Assembly (NCBI GenBank): GCA_021807655.1
Contig: JAKBCT010000040.1
Span: 1 to 7,593, forward strand
Length of the DNA: 7,593 bases
Source: Actinomycetes bacterium
GTDB taxonomy: Bacteria > Actinomycetota > Acidimicrobiia > Acidimicrobiales > RAAP-2
Direction: 5' to 3'
Both the position numbers and the translations under genes were made by a program. The number at the start of each line of letters is the position of its first letter. The first letter of the stretch is position 1. Positions 1 to 5,510 of this stretch are shown piece by piece. The notes beneath the pieces were generated by a model. It was not told the DNA's origin. It did no database searches and saw only the letters and a list, made by a program, of their open reading frames with translations.

Positions 1-1234
1 CGAAGCGTTGGCGCACCTCGTCGATGGCGTCACGCAGTCCCTCAAATCCGACCTGTCGCACTCGTGACGCCTGTTCGCTCCACTCGCGGGCATTGGTCGA
101 CTCGACCGCCACGGGCAGGGCGAGTTGGATCTCGTTCGCGCTCCGTTCGAGGAACGACGAGGCGTAGAGCCCCACGAGGCGCACCGACTGGGTGAGCTCG
201 ATCGTCTCGGCGAGCGCCACGCCGATCATGGCGATGGCTCCGTCGTCGTCCACGCCAAAGGACAGGGTCTGGGAGCGCGACACGCTGCGCAGGTCGTCGA
301 ACCGCACGACCAGGGTGATCGTGCGCGCCAGCTGGTGATGGGCGCGCAACGCCCTCGCCACCACCGCGGCGTGACCGCGCACCACCTCGCGCACCGCGTC
401 GACGGTGCGCAGTGACTTCGCGAACGTCTCGTCGTGACCGAGCGACTTAGCCCCTCGATCAACGACGACCTCGCGTCGGTCGTCACCGCGCGAGTACGCC
501 ACCAGCGTCGCCGCCATCGCCGGACCCACGTGGTTCGCGAGCGTCGTCTCGTCGACCACCGCGAGGTCGCGGACCCAGCGCAGACCGAGCCGGTTGAGCT
601 TGGCCGTCGTGGCCGGTCCCACCCCCCAGAGCGCCCCGACGGGCAACTCGGCCAGCCACCGGTGCTCGGTCGCCCGATCGACCCAGACCACGCCCGGACC
701 CGGCGTGACGCCCCCACTGGTCACGCTCGGCTTTGAGCGCTTGGACGCCAGCTTCGCAAAGAGTTTGTTGCGCGCGAGCCCGACGCCACAGTCGAGGTGT
801 AGTTCGGCCTCGATACGTCCACGCAGGGCCCACGCGGCTTCGACGGGGCGAATCCCCATGCGGCGCAGTCCTCGAAGGTCGGCGAACAGCTCATCGAGCC
901 CGATCGCCTCCACGTTCGGCGTGAGGTCGGTCACGATGTCGCGGAACCGTCGCGAGTACTCCTCGTAGCGGTCAAAGCGGCCCGGCAAGATCACGAGTGC
1001 TGGGCAGCGGCGGCGCGCCACGACGCTCGGCATCCCGCTACGCACGCCGAATCGCCGCGCCTCGTAACTCGCACTGGCGATCACGCCGCGTTCGCCGGCG
1101 CCACCGACCGCGATCGCGCGACCCACGAGGGACGGGTCGTCGAGGATCTCGACCGACGCGAAGAAGGCGTCGAGGTCGACGTGCAGGACGGGCGCGTCGT
1201 CGACGGTCGGCTGGTCAGTTGGTGAGTTGGACAC
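1..1234 (-). CDS. dinB: DNA polymerase IV (Y-family translesion polymerase), 3' end beyond window
   Basis: Error-prone Y-family polymerase that copies past damaged template bases. 411 codons are visible; the gene runs off the left edge, probably lacking only a short tail. Reading from GTG 1234: residues 17-29 are LHVDLDAFFASVE, with catalytic D20 and the steric-gate aromatic F25. YEARRFGVRSGMP lies at 57-69. The second catalytic pair is D114-E115, in GLDE where most homologues have S(I/L)DE. Residues 150-169 (GVGLARNKLFAKLASKRSKP) are the palm signature. The little-finger domain follows, with KSLGHDETF at 263-271. QLALP at 370-374 resembles a beta-clamp-binding motif. The GTG start lies inside the end of the PIG-L gene (20-bp overlap), which suggests translational coupling; the ribosome-binding site is weak, and no nearer ATG or GTG precedes the first catalytic motif. 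It is the last visible gene of a LexA-promoted operon. Family assignment is firm; which DinB paralogue it is cannot be told. Confidence 0.95.
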   Translation of the reverse strand, partial: MSNSPTDQPTVDDAPVLHVDLDAFFASVEILDDPSLVGRAIAVGGAGERGVIASASYEARRFGVRSGMPSVVARRRCPALVILPGRFDRYEEYSRRFRDIVTDLTPNVEAIGLDELFADLRGLRRMGIRPVEAAWALRGRIEAELHLDCGVGLARNKLFAKLASKRSKPSVTSGGVTPGPGVVWVDRATEHRWLAELPVGALWGVGPATTAKLNRLGLRWVRDLAVVDETTLANHVGPAMAATLVAYSRGDDRREVVVDRGAKSLGHDETFAKSLRTVDAVREVVRGHAAVVARALRAHHQLARTITLVVRFDDLRSVSRSQTLSFGVDDDGAIAMIGVALAETIELTQSVRLVGLYASSFLERSANEIQLALPVAVESTNAREWSEQASRVRQVGFEGLRDAIDEVRQRF

Positions 1235-1922
1235 TGCGGAACGCTTCACCGTAGGCGACACCAACCGGACGGCCGGCCTGTTCGGCCCGTCCGTAGACGA
1301 CCTCGCGGACCTCGTCGAAGTCGCCGCCGAGCTGCGAGGCGTGCGCCAGTACCGCCGCCGCCTTGCGGTCGATCGTGCGCGAGATGTCCACGACAACATC
1401 TGGTTCGTGGGTGCCGCTCAGTAACAGGTGTCTTACCTGATGAGCAGCACCGTGCTCGGGGAAGTACAGCGGCATCGCCGCGGCGGGCGCCACGGCGTCG
1501 AGTAGGGCCCAGCCCGTCTCACGATGGTCGTGGTGGTTGACGTACACCCCACCGAAGAAAGTGGCGGTCGGATCGTGACCGACGACGACGTCTGGTCGAA
1601 GGGAACGGATCAAACCGACCAGTTCGCCACGCAGCGCCACGTCATTGACCACGTCGCCGTCGGGGTGGTCGAGACCCACCACGGACGCGACCCCCAACAG
1701 CGCGGCCGCCGACTCGAACTCCGACCGGCGAACGCCGCGCAGCGATTTGGCGTCGGTCTGACCAGAGTGTGATCCCTTTGACCCGTCACAGACAACGACC
1801 ATGTGAACCGCGCAGCCCTCACTCGCCCATTGGGCGAGCACCCCGCCGGCCGCGACGTCGCCGTCGTCGGGGTGCGCGTAGATAGCGAGCGCGCGCTCGG
1901 GCTGCAGGCGCAGGTTGCGCAT
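1215..1922 (-). CDS. PIG-L/LmbE-family zinc N-deacetylase
   Basis: Predicted 235-residue cytoplasmic metal-dependent deacetylase of the LmbE/PIG-L/MshB superfamily, which removes acetyl groups from N-acetylglucosamine-type sugars in conjugates such as mycothiol precursors; the substrate here cannot be told. The diagnostic AHPDD motif is at residues 16-20 (zinc ligands H17 and D20, catalytic D19 by family knowledge). It is followed by GDVAAGG instead of the more usual D-E-x-x-x-G-G. The second metal motif, HHDHRETG at 130-137, supplies H133. The C-terminal YGEAFRS (224-230) is also typical of the family. There is no signal peptide or membrane segment. The ATG lies 2 nt after the nrdR stop and the 3' end overlaps dinB by 20 bp, so it is translated as part of the LysM-nrdR-dinB unit. 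It is unlike a full-length MshB (about 300 residues) and closer to the short LmbE-like deacetylases. Confidence 0.88.
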   Translation of the reverse strand: MRNLRLQPERALAIYAHPDDGDVAAGGVLAQWASEGCAVHMVVVCDGSKGSHSGQTDAKSLRGVRRSEFESAAALLGVASVVGLDHPDGDVVNDVALRGELVGLIRSLRPDVVVGHDPTATFFGGVYVNHHDHRETGWALLDAVAPAAAMPLYFPEHGAAHQVRHLLLSGTHEPDVVVDISRTIDRKAAAVLAHASQLGGDFDEVREVVYGRAEQAGRPVGVAYGEAFRSVQLTN

Positions 1923-1924
1923 CG

Positions 1925-2395
1925 TCAGTTCCGTAGTTTTGGCGCGGTCGACTTGACGAGCATTCCAATCTCGCGCGCGAAGTCCTCCGTGCCCTCGAAG
2001 CCTTTATAGACCGAGGCGAAGCGAACGTAGGCGACGTCGTCGATCGGTCGTATCGCGTCGAGCGTCGCGCGCCCGATCTCTTCGCTCGACACGTCACGGT
2101 TCAACAGGCGCATCGACTCCTCGACGGTCGCGGCGATCCCTTCCATGACGCGTTCGTCGACCGGCCGGTTCTTGCACGCGGCGCGGATCCCCATAAGTAT
2201 TTTCGACTGGTCGAACGGCTCGCGCTCCCCGGACCGTTTGACGACGACGAGGCCGACTTCTTCGATCCGCTCGAAGGTGGTGTAGCGCTGGCCGCACGCC
2301 GCGCATTCACGCCGACGACGAATCGCAACGCCGTCTTCGGCGAGCCGTGAATCAACCACGCGGTCGTCATCGGTCGAGCAGAAGGGGCAACGCAT
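1925..2395 (-). CDS. nrdR: Transcriptional repressor NrdR (ribonucleotide reductase regulator)
   Basis: ATP/dATP-sensing repressor of ribonucleotide reductase operons; it binds NrdR boxes in nrd promoters and so ties dNTP supply to nucleotide levels. The protein is 156 residues, the family's normal length. The N-terminal zinc ribbon has C3/C6 (MRCPFC) and C31/C34 (CAACGQRYTTFER). The ATP-cone domain covers about 46-136, beginning VVVKRSGEREPFDQSKI. The frame is open upstream to 2464, but the conserved MRCPFC start fixes the ATG at 2395; the preceding GACGGGG is a modest ribosome-binding site. It lies 31 nt after the LysM gene stop and 2 nt before the PIG-L start. Order LysM gene then nrdR matches mycobacteria (Rv2719c-Rv2718c) and corynebacteria. 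No NrdR box is seen in this window. Confidence 0.97.
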   Translation of the reverse strand: MRCPFCSTDDDRVVDSRLAEDGVAIRRRRECAACGQRYTTFERIEEVGLVVVKRSGEREPFDQSKILMGIRAACKNRPVDERVMEGIAATVEESMRLLNRDVSSEEIGRATLDAIRPIDDVAYVRFASVYKGFEGTEDFAREIGMLVKSTAPKLRN

Positions 2396-2426
2396 CCCCG
2401 TCACGATACACGCAATTTTCGGGGAA

Positions 2427-2852
2427 TTATGGTATAAGCACGTGCTCACCCGGGACCACCACACTCGAACGCAGCTCCTTGGTGAGCGCGCGTCGGGCCA
2501 GCGCCGGGTCGAGCGGGTTGGCGAGGCGCGCTATGGAGCCGATGGAGTCGCCCGCCTGCACGACGTAGACCATGCCCGAGGCGAGCGTCGTGCCAGTGGC
2601 CAGGTCGGTCGGCAGTCCGCTACCCGTCGTACCGCCAAAGGCGTGGCCGGGCCACGCGAGTACCACCAGTCCGAGACCAACACCGAATGCGAGAAGCACA
2701 CGTTGACGTTGACGGCGACGTCGCGCCCGAGCGAGCCGGCGGCTCGCGAGGGTGGCGCCCGAGCGCCACGTAACGCTCGACTGGTCAACGAGACGCAGGT
2801 GAGGACCTACCGGCGGACGGAACTCGTACTCCGTCAGTGCGACTGCGGACAC
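2427..2852 (-). CDS. LysM membrane protein, probable SOS-induced cell-division inhibitor (YneA/ChiZ/DivS type)
   Basis: Small single-pass membrane protein, 141 residues. Residues 1-51 are cytoplasmic and end in a strongly basic stretch (RRLARARRRRQRQR, 38-51). A transmembrane helix spans about 52-72. A linker leads to a C-terminal LysM domain at 94-141 (YVVQAGDSIGSIA...VPGEHVLIP), expected to touch peptidoglycan outside the membrane. This layout, the LexA-controlled promoter and the downstream nrdR match Bacillus YneA, mycobacterial ChiZ (Rv2719c) and corynebacterial DivS, which are induced by DNA damage and delay septation. The function is inferred from context and architecture; the sequence itself diverges in these families, so no symbol is given. 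Start GTG 2852 is supported by an AGGGAGGT ribosome-binding site. It is the first gene of the operon LysM-nrdR-PIG-L-dinB. Confidence 0.85.
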   Translation of the reverse strand: MSAVALTEYEFRPPVGPHLRLVDQSSVTWRSGATLASRRLARARRRRQRQRVLLAFGVGLGLVVLAWPGHAFGGTTGSGLPTDLATGTTLASGMVYVVQAGDSIGSIARLANPLDPALARRALTKELRSSVVVPGEHVLIP

Positions 2853-2856
2853 TGCT

Positions 2857-2864
2857 ACCTCCCT
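2857..2864 (-). promoter_or_regulatory. Strong ribosome-binding site of the LysM gene
   Basis: AGGGAGGT on the minus strand, with GGAGG ending 5 nt before the GTG at 2852. It fixes the start codon and is the strongest Shine-Dalgarno sequence for any gene start in the window, consistent with a gene that must be made quickly once derepressed. Confidence 0.8.
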
Positions 2865-2870
2865 ATCAGA

Positions 2871-2884
2871 CGAACACCTGTTCG
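2871..2884. promoter_or_regulatory. LexA box 1 (over the transcription start)
   Basis: CGAACACCTGTTCG is a perfect 6+6 palindrome with 2 central bases and fits the actinobacterial LexA consensus CGAAC-N4-GTTCG. It covers the predicted transcription start (about 2879) of the LysM operon, so bound LexA would block initiation. Its centre is 22 bp from that of box 2. Confidence 0.9.
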
Positions 2885-2885
2885 T

Positions 2886-2914
2886 ATTCTAGCGAACAGG
2901 TGTTCGTCTAGCAA
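2886..2914 (-). promoter_or_regulatory. Sigma-A-type promoter of the SOS operon
   Basis: Reading the minus strand: -35 TTGCTA (2914-2909), a 17-bp spacer, then -10 TAGAAT (2891-2886). The -35 matches consensus at 4 of 6 positions and the -10 at 5 of 6, at ideal spacing. Predicted start near 2879 gives a leader of about 27 nt with the AGGGAGGT ribosome-binding site inside it. The -35 element begins only 8 bp past the VWA gene's stop codon, so the promoter fills the entire intergenic space and read-through from upstream is not obviously prevented. Confidence 0.75.
2893..2906. promoter_or_regulatory. LexA box 2 (between -35 and -10)
   Basis: CGAACAGGTGTTCG is the exact inverted copy of box 1 and again fits CGAAC-N4-GTTCG. 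It lies wholly within the 17-bp spacer of the predicted promoter. The two boxes plus 3 flanking bases on each side form a 17-bp perfect inverted repeat (2868-2884 and 2893-2909) separated by 8 bp, so the whole element is a symmetrical double operator. Confidence 0.9.
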
Positions 2915-2922
2915 GGGGTCAC

Positions 2923-4290
2923 TCACCGTCCGACGTCGGTGCTCGGCTCACTCGCGTATTCCCTGACGGCACGGCCGACTCGCCCAAAATCACTCCATGG
3001 TCGCCGGCGGCGCCCCAGCCGCAGCGCTTCGGAGACTTCATCCAGGGTGCGAACCATCACGATGCGATGGGCGCGTACCAGCCGAGCACAGTCGCGCGCC
3101 AGGTCGGCGTCGGGATGATCGGCCGAATCAGTAACCTGCCCGTCACTCACCCAGATGAGCGGCTCACCGGTGCGACGCTGGGCGATCGCCCACCCCAGGA
3201 TCGGGCCGTCGACCCCATTGCCGACGTTGCCACTCGGCACCTCATCGACTACCCCGCCGCGGTTCGCGAGCAACCAGGCGTTGGGCGTGAAACCAGGGTC
3301 GCCCGGTCGGTGACTGTACCCGACGATCAGCGAGTCGGGGGCACGTCGTACGAGTCCCGCGAGAGTCTCGCGATCAAGGTCCATCGAGCCGGACTGGTCA
3401 ATCACCACCACGCCGCCGTGACGCCGTGCCGGCGCCGCGAAGGCTCGGCGCTGTTCGTCGGTAAGCAGCCGACCGGGGTAGGCCAAGACGACGCCGCTCA
3501 ACGCCGGCCGGCGGTGACGTAGGCCACCGGTTCGTGCACGAACACGCAACGACGACTCGGCGAAACGGAGGTCGGCGAAGTGTCCACTCGGCGGCCGGCG
3601 GGCGCCGGGTTGGAGCGAGCGTTTGAAGCGTCGTAACGATTCGGCGTCGCGTGGGAGCCGCGCGTCGCTCACCGATGTCACCAGCCGCGCGAGGGGTATC
3701 GTGAACGCACCGTAGCCCAGGGGCACCCCGTCGACGCGCGCCACGGTCGCGCCCAGCTCGTCGGCGCTCGCGTCACGCACGAGGACCTTCGCGCGGGCAC
3801 CCACCGCGCGAAGCGCCGCCACCCACCCCGAATCGCCTCGACGAACCCCGGACACGAAGTCACGCTCGGCGCCGGTGCCGAGCACCGCGAGCAAGAAACA
3901 TACGGCCTCGGACCAGTTGCCACTACGCGCCAAGCGCTCGCCGCCCACGCGTTCGGTCCCGTCACGTAACTGGTCCACGTCAAAGCCGAGCCGCGACAGA
4001 ATCGTGTTGACCCGCATCTCTTCAGCGCATTCGAGAGCGCGCGCCGGGATGTCGGCGACGCTTTCGATCCACTCGCGGCGATGCGGACTCACCCGTACGT
4101 GGATCAACTCGTGGGCGCGCACCACGCGCGCGCGTTCGTCTGGTTCCCAGGGCACTCGCAGGACGCGTTGGCTCAGGTCACAGCTCGCGTCACCGCGCCA
4201 CGACGATCCACGTTCGATACGCCACGGTTCCGCATCGAATCCGTCGTCTCGACCGGTGACCAGTTCGGGATAGACGTCAACGCCACTCAC
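2923..4290 (-). CDS. VWA-domain protein with N-terminal HExxH metallopeptidase-like region
   Basis: Predicted 455-residue soluble protein of unknown function joining two modules. Residues about 40-100 hold an HExxH motif (HELIH, 60-64) in a hydrophobic-basic helix, with an acidic helix at 87-93 (ECAEEMR) 26-27 residues later that could give the third, glutamate, zinc ligand as in gluzincins. Residues about 265-430 form a von Willebrand A domain: beta-strand VVVID, MIDAS DQSGS at 298-302, and the second MIDAS aspartate in WVSDGQ (D383). The usual GGT threonine appears replaced (NGVDGP, 359-363). There is no signal peptide or TM segment. It resembles in plan the DUF2201-type VWA/metallopeptidase proteins that sit beside MoxR ATPases; I cannot confirm the family. 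Start is GTG 4290, overlapping the AAA+ gene's TGA by 4 bp, so the two products probably work together. Confidence 0.85.
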   Translation of the reverse strand: MSGVDVYPELVTGRDDGFDAEPWRIERGSSWRGDASCDLSQRVLRVPWEPDERARVVRAHELIHVRVSPHRREWIESVADIPARALECAEEMRVNTILSRLGFDVDQLRDGTERVGGERLARSGNWSEAVCFLLAVLGTGAERDFVSGVRRGDSGWVAALRAVGARAKVLVRDASADELGATVARVDGVPLGYGAFTIPLARLVTSVSDARLPRDAESLRRFKRSLQPGARRPPSGHFADLRFAESSLRVRARTGGLRHRRPALSGVVLAYPGRLLTDEQRRAFAAPARRHGGVVVIDQSGSMDLDRETLAGLVRRAPDSLIVGYSHRPGDPGFTPNAWLLANRGGVVDEVPSGNVGNGVDGPILGWAIAQRRTGEPLIWVSDGQVTDSADHPDADLARDCARLVRAHRIVMVRTLDEVSEALRLGRRRRPWSDFGRVGRAVREYASEPSTDVGR

Positions 4291-5018
4291 GACAGCGCGG
4301 CTATCCGCAACGCGTCGAGCACGCTACTCGCCCTCGCCCGGCCGAAGGCCAGCTCGGCGGCCCTCGACGCACCGTAGTGACGACGGAGTCGATCAAAGGC
4401 GTAGAAGCTGCGCAGGGAGATCCGCCGAGACTCCTCACCAATCGATCCCGCGAGCGCCGGACCTCGAAGGTCCTCGCTCAGTCGCTCCACGGCATCCAGA
4501 TGCGGACGGTCTACGCGCAGTCGAACGGCGAATCGGTCACGCAGGGCCGCGGGCAGGTCGTCGAAGTCCTCGATGTTGGTGGTCATCACGACCGAGAATT
4601 CGGGACCGGGCGTTGTCCACTGCCCCGTTTCGGGGTGACGCCACCTCGCGGAGTCCACCGAGTCGGTCATCGCCAACAACGTGCTGAGCGCGTCACCCGA
4701 GGCGCGATCGACCTCGTCGACGACGAGTCGGCCGCCGCGTCCGCCGTTAGCGGTCCACGCGCGGATCGCCGGTCCCTCTCGCCAGTGCCACGTCCCGTCA
4801 CCCGCCGGCATCCAGGTGCCAGTGATCTCGCCGGTCGTCAGGTCTTCAGTACACACCAGGCGTTCGGCCGGACCATCCAGCACCCCTGAGTGCAGCGCCG
4901 CGTACGTCTTTCCTGTACCGGGGGGTCCGTACAGCACGACCCGATCGATACCGGCCGCCAATACGTCGGCGACGTCACGCCAACACTGGCCTAGCTCTCG
5001 CTGTTCTTCGATGATCAT
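4287..5018 (-). CDS. MoxR-like AAA+ ATPase
   Basis: Predicted 243-residue AAA+ ATPase of the MoxR/CbbQ/NirQ type, enzymes that remodel or activate partner proteins together with a VWA-domain co-factor. From ATG 5018: Walker A GPPGTGKT at 31-38, Walker B LVVDEVDRA at 98-106, sensor 1 TTN at 146-148, and ALRDRF at 158-163 holding the arginine-finger candidates. A short C-terminal helical part (about 200-243) follows; R203 may be sensor 2. At 243 residues it is compact, below the usual 270-330 for MoxR proteins. The frame is open to a TTG at 5042, but AAGGTGGAG just before the ATG at 5018 favours the latter. It overlaps the VWA/HExxH gene (GTGA). It lies 45 nt after marR with no obvious promoter between, so it may belong to the efflux transcript. 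Confidence 0.88.
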   Translation of the reverse strand: MIIEEQRELGQCWRDVADVLAAGIDRVVLYGPPGTGKTYAALHSGVLDGPAERLVCTEDLTTGEITGTWMPAGDGTWHWREGPAIRAWTANGGRGGRLVVDEVDRASGDALSTLLAMTDSVDSARWRHPETGQWTTPGPEFSVVMTTNIEDFDDLPAALRDRFAVRLRVDRPHLDAVERLSEDLRGPALAGSIGEESRRISLRSFYAFDRLRRHYGASRAAELAFGRARASSVLDALRIAALS

Positions 5019-5020
5019 TG

Positions 5021-5029
5021 CTCCACCTT
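5021..5029 (-). promoter_or_regulatory. Ribosome-binding site deciding the AAA+ start
   Basis: AAGGTGGAG on the minus strand, 2 nt before ATG 5018. It supports this start over the in-frame TTG eight codons upstream, which would place the motif inside the coding region. Confidence 0.65.
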
Positions 5030-5063
5030 TCCGGCGACCCAACGGTCGTCGGCGGTGGCGTGA

Positions 5064-5510
5064 TCAACGCAGCGATTCTTGAGAGATCTTCTCCAGCACC
5101 GGCAGTGCGCGTTCGAGCAATCGACGCTCCGCGTCGCTCAACGCGTCCAACTGAGCACCGAGTCCCGTCGTCCGCTGACTACGCAGGGCCGTGAGCGTCT
5201 CGCCGCCCGACCTGGTCAAGGAGATCAACGACGCTCGCTTGTCGTCGGGATCCGCGCACCGTGTGACGAGACCCGCCTCTTCGAGCGTTGCGACGACCCT
5301 GGTCGCGGCCGGGGCACCCAACGATTCGCGAGTCGCCAGTGTGCTGATGCGAAGCGGTCCGCACTCGTCCACCGTGACCAGCGCTGATACCTGAGACGGC
5401 GAGAGACCGGCGGCCGCGTGCTGACGGATCGTTCGCATCAGTCTCCCGACGATCAGTTGAAGCCGGGCCGCGATCGTGACCCCGTCTTCGAGGACGCCCG
5501 CCTCCTTCAT
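5064..5510 (-). CDS. MarR-family transcriptional repressor
   Basis: 148-residue winged helix-turn-helix regulator, a dimeric repressor of the kind released by small aromatic or toxic ligands. An N-terminal dimerisation helix covers about 11-33. The DNA-binding domain runs from LSPSQVSAL (36-44) through a recognition-helix region at about 66-79. The wing is [16 protein letters not shown] at 87-102, the most diagnostic MarR sequence. The C-terminal helix (about 104-146) completes the dimer interface. The ATG overlaps the exporter gene's TGA (ATGA). A perfect AAGGAGG sits immediately after the ATG (codons 2-4), where it cannot serve this start in the normal way but could hold the ribosome finishing the exporter gene for re-initiation. 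Its likely target is the TTACTT-N6-AAGTAA palindrome before the exporter gene, giving autoregulation. The ligand is unknown. Confidence 0.92.
   Translation of the reverse strand: MKEAGVLEDGVTIAARLQLIVGRLMRTIRQHAAAGLSPSQVSALVTVDECGPLRISTLATRESLGAPAATRVVATLEEAGLVTRCADPDDKRASLISLTRSGGETLTALRSQRTTGLGAQLDALSDAERRLLERALPVLEKISQESLR

Noticed and set aside
226..833. Minus-strand open frames within 226-833 in other phases
   Set aside because: They are out of frame with the DinB reading frame, which is continuous from 1234 to the window edge and carries all Y-family motifs.
1425..1439. CAGGT-GTCTT-ACCTG inverted repeat resembling the palindrome after livF
   Set aside because: It lies in the middle of the PIG-L coding region, has only 5-bp arms, and is likely chance.
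2396..2426. Possible separate nrdR promoter or NrdR box in the LysM-nrdR gap
   Set aside because: CATAAT could serve as a -10 but no matching -35 is seen, and nothing resembles the ACACWATATWT NrdR box.
2442..2966. Plus-strand open frame of 174 codons across the LysM gene and SOS promoter
   Set aside because: It runs antisense through a well-supported LysM gene and the LexA boxes, and its product shows no recognisable domain.
4377..4889. Plus-strand open frame of 170 codons
   Set aside because: Antisense to the Walker-motif AAA+ gene; a GC-rich shadow frame with no domain signature.
5019..5063. Promoter or terminator between marR and the AAA+ gene
   Set aside because: The 45-nt gap is GC-rich with no hexamer pair and no hairpin with a T-run.
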